Shown here one piece after another: positions 27,209-36,827 of a stretch of DNA of 64,000 nucleotides (the first letter of the stretch is position 1; every line of letters begins with the position of its first letter). The stretch comes from Gammaproteobacteria bacterium (GTDB lineage: Bacteria; Pseudomonadota; Gammaproteobacteria; Nitrococcales; Nitrococcaceae): NCBI GenBank assembly GCA_030433275.1, contig JAUILK010000001.1:62001-126000 (forward strand), given 5' to 3'. A program made the translations under genes and the position numbers. The notes beneath the pieces are model-generated. The model saw nothing but the letters and a program-made list of their open reading frames with translations, did no database searches and was not told where the DNA came from.

Positions 27209-30200
27209 AAGCACTGCGTTTGATCCTTCACGAAGCCGGCCATGAACTGCGCGCGGGACTGCAAAGCGGGATCGTCACCTTGATTTTCTTCGGCCTGCCG
27301 CTCTACCTGCTGATGTCCCTCAGCAACGCTGAATACATGGAAAAAATGGCGGCCACCGACATTCCCCGCAACGCCCCGAGCCTGATCTATCTGATGTCCA
27401 CCGGCTGCATGTTCTTTTTGTTTTTTGCCTGGGCCTGGGTGTTCGCGCAACCGCTGATTCGGGACCGCCAGGCCAGTCTGCATGAAGTCGTGCTGTCCGC
27501 GCCAATCTCTCTGCCTTCACTGCTGTTCGGACGTTTCCTCGGTGCCGCGGTGATCGGCATGCTGCTGGGCGGTTCGGTGATGGTCGGCTTCCTGTGCGCT
27601 CCGCTGCTGTCCTGGCTGGGTCTGGTACCGACCGGCACCATCGCCGCCCCCGCTTGGCAAGCGTTGTGGTTCAGTTGGTTGTGGCTGGTCGTACCGCTCG
27701 CTTTCGGCGTCGGCGCGTTGTACTTCATGATCACTCTGCGCACGCGCAGCATGGCCGGCGCATTCGGGTTGTCCGCGTTTCTGATGCTGTTGTGGATGAT
27801 CGCTGTGGTGGTGCTGGAGGGGGGGCACATTCATCCCTTCCTGGCGGCTGTGCTGGACCCGTCCCTGTTCACCTTCGCTCATGCCCAAGTGGAAAGTTGG
27901 ACACCCGAACAGAAAAGTCAGGCTCTGCTGCCGATAAGCCCCGAATTTTTGCTCAATCGGGGGCTCTGGTGCGCCCTCCCGATCACAGGGTTGGCATGGA
28001 TGGTAACCCGGATACGCCGGGAGACCCTGATATTCGAACGCACTGAGCGTCCCACCCGGCAAGCCGCCAAGATGCCGGAGCCGGCGCGCCAGGAAACCCT
28101 TCCCAGGCCGGCGCAGGCTTTCCGATGGTGGAACGCGACCGCCACCGAAACCCGCTGGCGGCTGCGGCAAACACTACGGACACGCGCCGCCCTGATCGGC
28201 TCTGTCCTGCTGGTCGGTGTAGGCATGATGGCCTCGTTCGTTCATGTGATCTGGCACGCGGAAGGGCCATTTCAACCCCACCCAGATCGGTTATTGCCGC
28301 TGCTGATGACTACCATCTACATGGTCACCGCCTTCCTGGTGGCGGCCAGCGCCGGTCTGATGTCGCGACAAGACGATGTGGAAGGCTTTAAGGACATCCT
28401 CGACGCCGCTCCCGCTCCCGCTTTCGTGCGCCTGTTCGCCCTCGCCCTGACCATGGTGGTGATCACTCTAATACTGGCCCTGCTGCCGGGCGTGGCCGGG
28501 CTGATCGTGACGGCTCTGGTCACTCCCGAAAGCCTGGCCCTGGGTATCACTCTCATCTACCAAACCCTGGTGATGGCTCCGGCCCTACTGGAACTCGCCA
28601 TGTTGGCGCTGCTGGTTCATGCCCTGATACGGCGCCCCGGCCTCGCCTATGCCGCCTCCATGTTGTTGACCTTTATCCTGGTTCTCAACAACGAGCTGGA
28701 ATTAGTGCGCTACCCGCCGCACAAACTAGGGATTCCCGTGCAAATTCACTTTTCCGCACTGACCGGATGGGAGCCGTGGCGGGCCTACTTGCTAGCCATA
28801 GACGGCTACAAACTGGGGGTGGCCGCGCTGTCTGTGGCCGTTGCCGGCCTGGTGCTGCCGCGCGGAAAACTCGGCCGACTGCGGGAAGCCATGATGCGAG
28901 CCCCCGGCCCGATCGGCGGCTTGGGATTGATCGCCCTTCTCGGGGTCATAGCCACCGGCGTTCTGCTGCATCAAAAATTAGTGACCGAGGGAGACTACCG
29001 CTCCGCCGAACAGGAACAGCGGGATCAAGCCGGCTGGGAGCGGAGCACAGCGGGCACCAGCGGTGATTTCACGGCGGGCGGCGGCGAACTGATCCTGGAC
29101 CTCGACACCCTGACTCGGGAGGTGCGGGGCCATTGGCGAATCAAGAATGTCCATGCTGCCACAGGTGTATTACACGCCGAATTGCCACCGGGCTTCTCTC
29201 TCACCTCGGTGCAGGTGAGCGATCTGCCAGCCAACGCCACCGTGGCCCATGATCATCTGATCCTGCCCCTAGGCAGCTGCGCCGAGCGCGGCTGCCAAGT
29301 CGAGCTGCACTGGACGCTGTCTCTCTCCGGCTGGTCCACAAACGACCATCTCCCGGTGCTGGCCGGCGATCAGGTGTGGCTGCGCGCCGACTGGGTGGTC
29401 CCCCGGCTAGGCATCGACCCCGACCGCGCCTTGCGTGCTTCTGCGGAGAGGGCACGCTATGACTTGACCTCTGAATTCATCCCGCCGCCGGCCGCCGCCG
29501 CCGTCCCCGCCCAAGGCATCGCGCCTTCCGGACAATGGCAATGGCAGTTGAATGTCCGGCGCGCGGACCAGACATGGTCCGACCAGGGCGAGACCCGGGG
29601 GGCTATGGGTTTCAGCCTATTCCTGACCGACAGCGCCTATACACTGGAACGCGATGACCTGCATGTGACCAGCGACCCGACTCGGGCCGGCATGGCCAAA
29701 AGCGTGGCCGACGACGTCCGTTTGATGCAAGCCTGCGTTTCTCGGCGCCTGGGTACCAGCATCGAAATCAATGCTGTAGTGCAGTGGCCCCGGGGGCTGG
29801 GCGGCACTCGCCTTGATCAGGACGTACTGCAACTGAGCGAGGCCCCGGATTGGGATGTAGCCGACAACGGCGCCGGACGCTGGCTGCGTCAGACTCATAT
29901 CGCCGAGGCCATGGCGCGCCATTACCTGACGAGGACCAGCGATCTACGCCGCGGCCCCGGCTCCGCGTGGCTCAGCCGGGGTGTTGCCGGGGCTGTCGGG
30001 CTATTGTGCGTGGGCGATGAAAACGGCATCACAGCCCTGCGAACCGTTATTGAACGGCGTGCGGAAATCGCTACCCAGAGCCTCGCCAACAGCAACATCC
30101 CGGTGTCTTCCCTGAAGAACGCGTCGACCACCGGCTGGGTACCCCAATACGCTCCTCTGGCGGCCTTGAGCTGGACCGTTCGCCAAACCCCTTCAGATTT

Positions 30201-30537
30201 GAACAGCCTGCTTGCCGACATTCGACACCGGCAAGATCTGGCGGCGGCCCTGACCGCCCGCCTAGGCGAGGAACCGGCAAACCGACTGCTCGGCCCACCC
30301 CTCAGCTTTAGTTCCGAGGGAGAGCGCTGGCGCTGGCGGGACGGCGGCTGGCAACCGCTGAGTTCACCAGCGGACTATCACCGCCTGGTGCGACGGGAGG
30401 GCCGGATCATTTCCGTGCCCGGAGGTACTGAAAAAGGCCCCGGCGTTTTACTCGACAACTGGCCGGCCTATCCCCGATTTGTGCAACACAGCGAATCCCA
30501 AGCCGAGCCATGGGCCGGAGACACAAATGTCGAGTGA
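27205..30537 (+). CDS. ABC-2 permease fused to a degenerate M1-peptidase-like domain
   Basis: A 1110-residue membrane protein. Two blocks of hydrophobic helices (about 20-260 and 340-600) form duplicated ABC-2-type permease halves, followed by a helix near 570-595 and a soluble C-terminal half (about 600-1110). That layout matches the family annotated as ABC permease/M1 aminopeptidase. No HExxH zinc motif is visible; the equivalent position appears as IAEAMARHYLTR, so peptidase activity is unlikely. The C-terminal half would face the periplasm. It overlaps the ATPase gene by 4 nt. Role inferred: a membrane partner for product export or handling at the outer face of the inner membrane. Confidence 0.8.
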   Translation: MKALRLILHEAGHELRAGLQSGIVTLIFFGLPLYLLMSLSNAEYMEKMAATDIPRNAPSLIYLMSTGCMFFLFFAWAWVFAQPLIRDRQASLHEVVLSAPISLPSLLFGRFLGAAVIGMLLGGSVMVGFLCAPLLSWLGLVPTGTIAAPAWQALWFSWLWLVVPLAFGVGALYFMITLRTRSMAGAFGLSAFLMLLWMIAVVVLEGGHIHPFLAAVLDPSLFTFAHAQVESWTPEQKSQALLPISPEFLLNRGLWCALPITGLAWMVTRIRRETLIFERTERPTRQAAKMPEPARQETLPRPAQAFRWWNATATETRWRLRQTLRTRAALIGSVLLVGVGMMASFVHVIWHAEGPFQPHPDRLLPLLMTTIYMVTAFLVAASAGLMSRQDDVEGFKDILDAAPAPAFVRLFALALTMVVITLILALLPGVAGLIVTALVTPESLALGITLIYQTLVMAPALLELAMLALLVHALIRRPGLAYAASMLLTFILVLNNELELVRYPPHKLGIPVQIHFSALTGWEPWRAYLLAIDGYKLGVAALSVAVAGLVLPRGKLGRLREAMMRAPGPIGGLGLIALLGVIATGVLLHQKLVTEGDYRSAEQEQRDQAGWERSTAGTSGDFTAGGGELILDLDTLTREVRGHWRIKNVHAATGVLHAELPPGFSLTSVQVSDLPANATVAHDHLILPLGSCAERGCQVELHWTLSLSGWSTNDHLPVLAGDQVWLRADWVVPRLGIDPDRALRASAERARYDLTSEFIPPPAAAAVPAQGIAPSGQWQWQLNVRRADQTWSDQGETRGAMGFSLFLTDSAYTLERDDLHVTSDPTRAGMAKSVADDVRLMQACVSRRLGTSIEINAVVQWPRGLGGTRLDQDVLQLSEAPDWDVADNGAGRWLRQTHIAEAMARHYLTRTSDLRRGPGSAWLSRGVAGAVGLLCVGDENGITALRTVIERRAEIATQSLANSNIPVSSLKNASTTGWVPQYAPLAALSWTVRQTPSDLNSLLADIRHRQDLAAALTARLGEEPANRLLGPPLSFSSEGERWRWRDGGWQPLSSPADYHRLVRREGRIISVPGGTEKGPGVLLDNWPAYPRFVQHSESQAEPWAGDTNVE

Positions 30538-30551
30538 AAAATACCCAAACC

Positions 30552-30902
30552 ATGAAGCGTTTTGATCGGGCCAGGACAGCTGCGATGTTTTCCCTCTGAT
30601 TCGCCGTGTCGCCGTGCTCGCTCCGACTCACGCCGAGCCAGAGCAAGCCGGACTCCCGACCACGAGGTCCCACATGGACTGGGAGGCGCCACCGTTACCA
30701 CTCGTAAGAGAGAGGAACGAGCCAAGGACGTGCCTTTCGAAATCAGCGTGGTTGACGGCAGCAAAATCACCGATCAACGGCTTTCCGATGTGGAGGAAAT
30801 TCTGCGGTCCGGTGCCCGAAATCAATATCAACTCCTCGGCCGACAGTAACACGCCAAGGTAGGGGAAACACCGTGGGCGCCGGGCTGAGTTACCACTTCT
30901 GA
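30552..30902 (+). pseudogene. TonB-dependent receptor reduced to its two ends
   Basis: The start (MKRFDRARTAAMFSL then a frameshift) resembles a signal peptide. At about 30690-30800, TVTTRKREERAKDVPFEISVVDG matches the plug start of the intact receptor just downstream (VTSRRGEERAKDVPFGISVIDG). After another frame change, EININSSADSNTP corresponds to its GVNISSSGPYDAN. Directly after that, VGAGLSYHF followed by a stop at 30900-30902 is a typical receptor C-terminus. Roughly 600 codons in between are missing. This is a second receptor gene that has lost its barrel by internal deletion. Confidence 0.75.
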
Positions 30903-30909
30903 ACATTCC

Positions 30910-30943
30910 GGCCTTGCCGCTCCCCAACCGGAGCGGCAAGGCC
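30910..30943 (+). terminator. Perfect 14-bp hairpin between receptor pseudogene and receptor
   Basis: GGCCTTGCCGCTCC and its exact complement enclose the loop CCAACC, starting 7 nt after the stop of the receptor pseudogene. The stem is GC-rich and strong, but no T-run follows, so it may be a terminator, an mRNA processing barrier or both. Confidence 0.6.
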
Positions 30944-31024
30944 CTATAACCCAGTCCCGATGATGTTTCGGCGACGATTACCCAACTCAAAAGAAACTTA
31001 TAGCTTCAAAATTGGAGCCCTTCG

Positions 31025-33142
31025 ATGACGACGTCATTCCGACCTTCCCGATCAACCATGATCCTGGTTCTTACTCTGCTGCTGCCGCCTCTGTCGTATG
31101 CCGATACCGAAGGCGAGCCCGATGAAGCGGCACTTCCGGTCCAATTGGAGGTCATCAAGGTCACCTCTCGTCGCGGGGAGGAGCGGGCGAAGGACGTGCC
31201 ATTTGGTATCAGCGTGATCGACGGTGATACCTTGGACGCCAAGGGAGATCCGGACCTGGAAAGCACTCTGCGTGACACCACGGGTGTGAACATCAGCTCC
31301 TCAGGGCCCTACGACGCCAATGTGTTGATTCGGGGAATAGGATCGCTCAATCAGATCAGCCAGGAAGACGGCTCCGTAGCCCTAAACCTTGACGGTGCGG
31401 CAATGTCCGCCCGCCAACTCTCATTGGCCACTCTGGATATGGAGCGCGTGGAGGTTCTTAAAGGCCCCCAGGGCACCCAGTTTGGCCGCAACAGCGAAGC
31501 CGGTGCCATTAACGTGATCAGCCGTAAGCCCACCTCCTATCTTGAAGGCTATCTTCGAGGGCGGTACGGGCGGTACGGGCAGTTCCAGCAATATCGTCTT
31601 GAGGGCGCCTTGAGCGGCCCGATCACCGAAACGCTCAGCGGTCGCTTCGCCCTTCGGCAAAGCCGTCAGGATCATTGGGTCGAAAACGTAGATGACGGCG
31701 AACCGATTTCCGAACCCCGTTTGCTCTCCTACCGCGGCAGCCTGCTCTGGAACGTCGGCGAAGAAACCAGCGCCCTGTTCATCGCCGAACGACAGCGCAT
31801 CCGGCGCGGGGTCAGCGTGCAAGCGCTCCATCCCTTCGGAGACCCGCCCGAGATCGACATCACTCCGGGTCGCTTCGACGATAATCGCAATACCGTGGAA
31901 CGTTACTCTGCGAAAATTGACCATGATTTCGAATCAAGCCGTCTCACCTCCATCACCGCTTTAACCAAGACGGATGCGCTTCTGGTCACAGGCTATGGAC
32001 GCCGAATCACCGAAGCGCTGTTCGGCATGCCAATGGAGTTCATGAAGGAAGACGACTACGGTCAACGGGTAATCAGCCAGGAGCTGCGTTGGTCTTCCCT
32101 ACCCAGCTCACCGAACTTCTGGGTGCTCGGTCTGTATACGTCCCACTCCAAACGCGACTTCGATTCCGCATTCGAAACCACCGGGAACCAACAGAACCGG
32201 AACTATAAAACCCACAGCTCCGCACTCTACGGAGAAACTGCCTACCCGCTCACCGATGCCCTTGACTGGAGCTTCGGGCTGCGCCACACATGGGATCGGA
32301 AAACCTATGATGCGGACTATTTCAGCGGCGCCTGGCAGCACGATGACCGCCGTCTCAACGACAACTACACTACTGGGCGCACCGGTCTGTCTTTCGCTCT
32401 CACGCCGGTTCTGAACCTCTACAGTACGCTGGCACGAGGTTATAAGTCCGGCCTGTTCAGTGACTACACTACCCAAGTCGCGGACAGCAAGCCGACCAAA
32501 GCTGCCACCGTGAACAGCGTGGAAGTCGGCTTCAAGCTGGAAACCCCCCAGCGAAAATACTCCCTTAACGGCGCCGCCTTCTTCAGCCACGTCAAGGATG
32601 ACCACCTACTGGGCTATGACGCCGCCACCCAGGCTACCAGCGCCATCAACGCCGACACCCGAAGCTGGGGCATGGAACTGGAAGGGACAGCGAACCTGAG
32701 CCGGAGTCTGGCATTATCCGGGTCGGTAAACTACATCAACGCGAAGATCACCAGCGATGCCATCGGCGTGCAGGGCGGCGATGTCCGCTCCGGAAACCAG
32801 GTTCCCAATGCAGCTCACTGGAGCGGCGATCTGGCTCTCACTTACCAGCGCAACCTCCCCGAGATAATGGGGCTGGAATTACCGATGCTAAAAGCCCGCT
32901 TTGGCTACCACTACGTCGGCGCCCGCCCCGCTGATCCACAGAATCATTTCAACCTGGATCATTACAACCTGGTGGATCTCAGGGTGGCGTTGCTGGCCGG
33001 CAGCACCGAACTCTACCTCTATGGCGACAATCTGCTCAACGAACGCTATGACCTGTCCGGCTATCAGCTCGCCCCCGGAGTGAGAACCGGAGCACCACAT
33101 CGCGGACGCGCCTTCGGTGTGGGAGCGAGTTACTTTTTCTAA
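31025..33142 (+). CDS. TonB-dependent outer-membrane receptor
   Basis: A 705-residue receptor. The signal peptide is about residues 1-26 (MILVLTLLLPPLSYA, then DTEG). A TonB-box-like stretch (LEVIKVTSRRGEERAKDVP) leads into the plug domain (about 45-165, with LIRGIG and VEVLKGPQGTQFGRNSEAGAINV), followed by a 22-strand barrel ending in SYFF, with the aromatic C-terminal residue expected for outer-membrane proteins. The ribosome site is TTGGAG. It imports the metal-loaded product and is the FyuA/FptA equivalent in this locus. A 14-bp hairpin and a decayed paralogue lie just upstream. Confidence 0.93.
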   Translation: MTTSFRPSRSTMILVLTLLLPPLSYADTEGEPDEAALPVQLEVIKVTSRRGEERAKDVPFGISVIDGDTLDAKGDPDLESTLRDTTGVNISSSGPYDANVLIRGIGSLNQISQEDGSVALNLDGAAMSARQLSLATLDMERVEVLKGPQGTQFGRNSEAGAINVISRKPTSYLEGYLRGRYGRYGQFQQYRLEGALSGPITETLSGRFALRQSRQDHWVENVDDGEPISEPRLLSYRGSLLWNVGEETSALFIAERQRIRRGVSVQALHPFGDPPEIDITPGRFDDNRNTVERYSAKIDHDFESSRLTSITALTKTDALLVTGYGRRITEALFGMPMEFMKEDDYGQRVISQELRWSSLPSSPNFWVLGLYTSHSKRDFDSAFETTGNQQNRNYKTHSSALYGETAYPLTDALDWSFGLRHTWDRKTYDADYFSGAWQHDDRRLNDNYTTGRTGLSFALTPVLNLYSTLARGYKSGLFSDYTTQVADSKPTKAATVNSVEVGFKLETPQRKYSLNGAAFFSHVKDDHLLGYDAATQATSAINADTRSWGMELEGTANLSRSLALSGSVNYINAKITSDAIGVQGGDVRSGNQVPNAAHWSGDLALTYQRNLPEIMGLELPMLKARFGYHYVGARPADPQNHFNLDHYNLVDLRVALLAGSTELYLYGDNLLNERYDLSGYQLAPGVRTGAPHRGRAFGVGASYFF

Positions 33143-33204
33143 AGCGTTTTATGAACTTCTGATCCGGGGGGCCACCGTGCCTAAATTCCAGGAACGCGGC
33201 CGCT

Positions 33205-33536
33205 CCACAACACCGGTACGACCTGCGCGACATTTTCAATGCCCTACGTTGGCTCGTGCGGGCGGATGCGCCGCAGCGACTGTTGCCCAACGGTTTTCCG
33301 CCCTGGGAGGTTGTCTAACAACAAAGCCGGTCTTGGATGGATTCGGGCTGCTTCGAGCCTATGTTTTCGAAGCTGCGTGCGAGCATCCGCGTGGCACAAG
33401 GACGCCAAAGCCAGCCCAGCACCGTAGTGGTGAATGGTCGCACGCTGCAATTCAGCGGACCGCATGACGGCTACGATGGCTATAAGCGTCGACGCGGCCG
33501 CAAGGCGCGTATTGCGATATTAACCCGGCAATAAAT
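33205..33536 (+). pseudogene. IS5-family transposase remnant
   Basis: In broken frames the region encodes YDLRDIFNALRWLVRADAPQ and LLPNGFPPWEVV, the N-terminal signature of IS5-group transposases, then a GCFE/LRA segment and QPSTVVVNGRTLQ with GYDGYKRRRGRKARI, the start of the DDE catalytic part. The remainder is absent. It lies directly downstream of the receptor gene. Confidence 0.7.
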
Positions 33537-33574
33537 TCAGTGCATTCGATTACAGATGGCGTTAATTTTGGTGG

Positions 33575-34345
33575 ATGGTTGCTGATAAAAACGATGCTCG
33601 CCGTTTTGCCGATACCACGCTGGAACGAGTGCGCCGTTGCCTGCCGGAGAAGACACCGAAGCAGTTTCTCTTTGAGTTTGTGCTGTGGACACGACCGGCA
33701 ATCCAGGAGTTAATCGAGTATCTGTGTGGGATGTGCATGCCGATTCGCACCATCGGGGAATATCCCAAGCGCTGGAGCTATAACGTGCAATGCCCGCTCA
33801 TCGGCGCCTATGAGCCGTATCCGCAGGCGGTACAATGCTGGCTCGATTAAAACGATCCGACGAGAGCGGGCCAATGAGACCGGCGTGCGCAACCACTGCC
33901 AACATGAGCGAGCGCGGCAAAGCGCTTTGGGACCGACCTCATCTCCAGCATAGCCAACCGCAGCAAGCTGTGCTTTATGGGCTATGAGGCGAACTTCACC
34001 GTCAAAGTGTTCGTTCGCTTTTTGCGCCGGCTCATTGAAAACAGCGGCGCCAAGGCCTATCTCATCGTCGATAACCTGCGTGTGCATCAAGCCCACTAAA
34101 GTCAGTGAATGGGTGGCTAGCCATTGTGATCGAATCAAGCTCTTCTACCTGCCGGCCGACTCCCCGAAACTCAATCCCGATGAGTATCCCAACAACGACC
34201 TCAAGGACGGCGCTCGTCGAATACCGGCGCCGCCGGGACAGCGGCGAGCTTAAAACCCAGGTCTATTCACACATGCGAATGCTGCAAAGACGCCCGACCC
34301 GCGTGCAGGCGTATTCCAAGCACCCTAAGATCCGCTGCGCGGATT
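33575..34345 (+). pseudogene. IS630-family transposase remnant
   Basis: Pieces of an IS630-type transposase appear in order in different frames: an N-terminal helix-turn-helix region (IQELIEYLCGMCMPIRTIGEYPKRW), NETGVRNHCQHER, then AYLIVDNLRVH, LFYLPADSPKLNPDEY and finally a MRMLQRRPTRVQAY tail. Several frameshifts and stops interrupt it, so it is inactive. Confidence 0.75.
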
Positions 34346-34398
34346 GGCCAAAGGACCCATATTTATTTGTCGGGTTAATATTTAAAAGAGGGAAGATA

Positions 34399-34791
34399 AT
34401 GAAGAAAATACAAGTAGCAATGGACAAATTAGCTATTGGTTTCTCAATTATTTGTGCAGTTCATTGCGTTTTGGTTCCAATAGCAATGGTGCTTTTGCCT
34501 GCATTAGCCGCAACACCACTTAGAGATGAAGCATTCCATAAATTAATGTTAATAGCAGTTTTGCCGGCAAGCATTATTGCGCTAGCAATAGGGTGTCGAA
34601 AACATAAAAATTGGCGAGTGGGTGCAGCCGGGGTTATAGGTTTAGCTATTCTTATAGCCACAGCATTTTTAGGGCATGATTTACTAGGTGAAAATGGCGA
34701 AAAAATAGCGACGTTAATTGGTGCGACAATTATCTCTTTTGGTCATATTCAAAATCATAGATTGTGTTGCAAATACAACTGTCATAGCTAA
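34399..34791 (+). CDS. MerC-domain integral membrane protein
   Basis: About 130 residues from the ATG at 34399, preceded by a GAGGGAAG ribosome site. It has about four hydrophobic segments. The first carries ICAVHC, a cysteine/histidine pair as in MerC-type metal transport proteins, and the tail NHRLCCKYNCHS is Cys/His-rich. The coding sequence is clearly richer in A and T than everything around it, a sign of recent acquisition from a low-GC donor. MerC-domain proteins move mercury or other soft metals; the ion here is unknown. It stands between transposase remnants and 1 kb before a His-rich metal-binding-type protein. Confidence 0.7.
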   Translation: MKKIQVAMDKLAIGFSIICAVHCVLVPIAMVLLPALAATPLRDEAFHKLMLIAVLPASIIALAIGCRKHKNWRVGAAGVIGLAILIATAFLGHDLLGENGEKIATLIGATIISFGHIQNHRLCCKYNCHS

Positions 34792-34936
34792 TAAATCGCT
34801 GCACCGGACGGTAAAAACACAATGCGGGTTCACGTTGGTGAGTTTGTCATTCCTGAATAATCCGTTACACGGCTGCCCGAAAAGCGAATTCAGCTTCCTG
34901 CTCACGAACGCCGAACCTCGATTCCGCCAATAGGCA

Positions 34937-35131
34937 TCATAACGCTTGGCCACCACACCGTTTAGGATTTCCGCCTGCTTCAAGTGTTTCAGACAAAGTC
35001 TGGCCGTCGCAAGGATTGCCGGGCAGGCTGCGGCAGTCGACGACAAAGGTTTCGCGGTTGGCCACCGAGAGCGCGACTTTCACACCGAACTCCCAGGGCT
35101 TGGCCACCTTGCCCTTGCCGATGACCCCCAC
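34937..35131 (-). pseudogene. IS5-family transposase remnant (C-terminal part)
   Basis: The minus strand encodes GKGKVAKPWEFGVKVALS and LPGNPCDGQTLSETLE, a segment characteristic of IS5-like transposases (consensus KPYEFGVKVS...LPGNPYDGHTL). No complete gene or catalytic set is present, and flanking frames are broken. Confidence 0.65.
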
Positions 35132-35259
35132 CTCAGGGGACTGCCAGAAAAGAAGCTTATTCTTACCCTTAGTACTACACGTCTAACCTGCGTGGTACAA
35201 ACCTGAGAAGACTGTCATGCAAGCAAGAGTCCGGGAATAGAATGGAGCGTTGGGGGCGC

Positions 35260-35650
35260 CCCATGAACGGATCGTCCCCCGCCTTCGGCGGGCTGAGCTG
35301 CGCAAACGGGTTCTGGGCGATCTGCGCGGACTGCTCAGTCCGGTGCTCGGAAGAATGATTGGCACCTGACCGAATATCTAGGGGGAAGACTGTCCCGACG
35401 GTGTACAACGCCTGCTCAACGCGGCGCACTGAGATGCCGAGACGGTGCGTGAGGATTTGCACCGATACGGTGCCGAGCAGTTGGGCGACCCGCAAGCCTT
35501 GCTGATTCGTTGACGAGACCGGCTTTCTGAAGAAGAGCACGCACTAGGCCAGGGTCAAGCGTCAGTACAGCGACACAGCGGGACGGGTCGAGGATTGCCA
35601 GGTGGGTGTATTCTTGTGTTACGCGAGCCGACACGGTGCGGGCTGGGCGT
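35260..35650 (+). pseudogene. IS701-family transposase remnant
   Basis: Reading across stops gives RAELRKRVLGDLRGLLSPVL, DCPDGVQRLLNAA, DLHRYGAEQLGDPQALLI and, after a shift, QRHSGTGRGLPGG. This is the N-terminal order of IS701-type transposases. Multiple nonsense and frame changes make it inactive. Confidence 0.65.
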
Positions 35651-35796
35651 ACGTTGCAATGAAACACAGCACTGCCGACGCGCGCCGGTCGAGCGCCCGA
35701 TTTGAGAAACAACCACCCTGGTTAGCTCGACGTGCTGCAATCTCCGGCCTACAATCAAATTGTCTACCCCCAGCGACGCCAAGGAAACAATCAACC

Positions 35797-36126
35797 ATGC
35801 CATTCTCTTCTAGAATATCCAAAAAACTTCGTATTCTGATTCTGGCGATTGCCGCGGCCGCACTTCCGCTCAGTTTCTCCACCCTGAGCATCGCCGCCGA
35901 CGATGGGCACGCCTCGGAACACGAGCATCATCATGGCAATGACGGCCACGCCAACGAGCATGAACACCATCACGGTAATGACGGCCACGCCAGCGAGCAT
36001 GAACACCATCACGGTAATGACGGCCACGCCAGCGAGCATGAACACCATCATGGCGATGACGGCCACGCCAACGAGCATGAACACCATCATGCTGGAGATG
36101 GAGATCATCACCACCACCACGAATAG
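35797..36126 (+). CDS. Secreted His-rich repeat protein
   Basis: A 109-residue protein with a clear signal peptide (RILILAIAAAALPLSFSTLSIAA, residues about 12-34) and a mature part made almost only of five copies of a 12-13-residue unit of the form GNDGHAxEHEHHH, ending in DHHHHHE. Such His/Asp/Glu-rich periplasmic proteins bind Zn, Ni or Cu as buffers or chaperones. The DNA repeats (39 nt) are nearly identical, so copy number may vary by slippage. An AAGGA site precedes the ATG. It lies near the metallophore locus and the MerC-type gene; a joint metal-supply role is an inference. Confidence 0.8.
   Translation: MPFSSRISKKLRILILAIAAAALPLSFSTLSIAADDGHASEHEHHHGNDGHANEHEHHHGNDGHASEHEHHHGNDGHASEHEHHHGDDGHANEHEHHHAGDGDHHHHHE
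35909..36101 (+). repeat. 39-bp tandem repeats coding His-rich units
   Basis: Near-identical units of 39 bp (GACGGCCACGCC...GAGCATGAACACCATCA) follow one another inside the His-rich protein gene, with about five units. Differences between units are single bases, such as AAC versus AGC, indicating recent expansion or homogenisation. Confidence 0.8.
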
Positions 36127-36255
36127 CCCCTGCCATTGAGCGACGCACAGGCTGCAATTACTATTTGATCCCCTGGTAACGTATTGCCGGGGTATCGAAC
36201 CGTGGCTACGGGGTAGAACCCCTCTCTCTTACAGGGTATGCTGTGATCACGGACA

Positions 36256-36827
36256 GGCAGAACGACTGCTACACCATAGAGATATTCGAACGGTAGATCT
36301 TCCTCCCAAATACGGACTCGAGCTTGCCCTCGTCTACACCGACATCCAAGATCTTCCGGCTGTTGAAGCGCCTCCAGAAAATGCCCTGGCCTTGTTGTTC
36401 TCGACAGCAGCTTGACGACTGGACATTCGCTATTGGCTCCAGCAGTTGGTGATGCCGAAAGCTGCCTGCCAGGCAAAGGCCCTGAAGACGAACACGGGCA
36501 TGGCACATTGATCGCGGGGCTCACCCTTTATGGGGACCTTGAATCGACGCTACGAGATGGAAATCTTACCTCACGACTTCGTCTTTTCAGCGGCCGAATC
36601 CTGGACGAGAACAATCAGAACGAAACTGGCTTCGTAGAGAACCAGATCAGCGAGGCGGTTCGCTATTTCAACGGCGAATACGGTTGCCGCATTTTCAAAC
36701 TATCGTTCGGCGACAAAAATAAGCCTTACTTGGGTAAACACGTCAAAGGTCTCTCGTATACCCTCGATGTGCTATCTCGCAAGCTGAATGTCATTTTCAT
36801 CGTATCGGCAGGCAACATCACAGCTTA
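36256..36827 (+). pseudogene. Subtilase (peptidase S8) fragment
   Basis: The first frame gives VDLPPKYGLELALVYTDIQ and APPENALALL. After a one-base shift near 36395, VVLDSSLTTGHSLLAPAV supplies the catalytic Asp region, DEHGHGTLIAGL the catalytic His, and NVIFIVSAGN the oxyanion Asn. The Ser region is missing because the sequence stops at the junction with the next IS remnant. This is the core of a large S8 peptidase of the kind sometimes found beside ATPases in defence islands; here it is dead. Confidence 0.75.

Noticed and set aside
29880-29930. Active M1 aminopeptidase in the permease fusion
   Set aside because: The HExxH zinc motif is not found anywhere in the C-terminal half.
35909-36101. 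CRISPR array
   Set aside because: The 39-bp units are contiguous coding repeats without spacers.
35790-36120. Minus-strand hydrophobic repeat protein opposite the His-rich gene
   Set aside because: It is the complement of the His-rich repeats; the plus-strand frame has a proper signal peptide and ribosome site.
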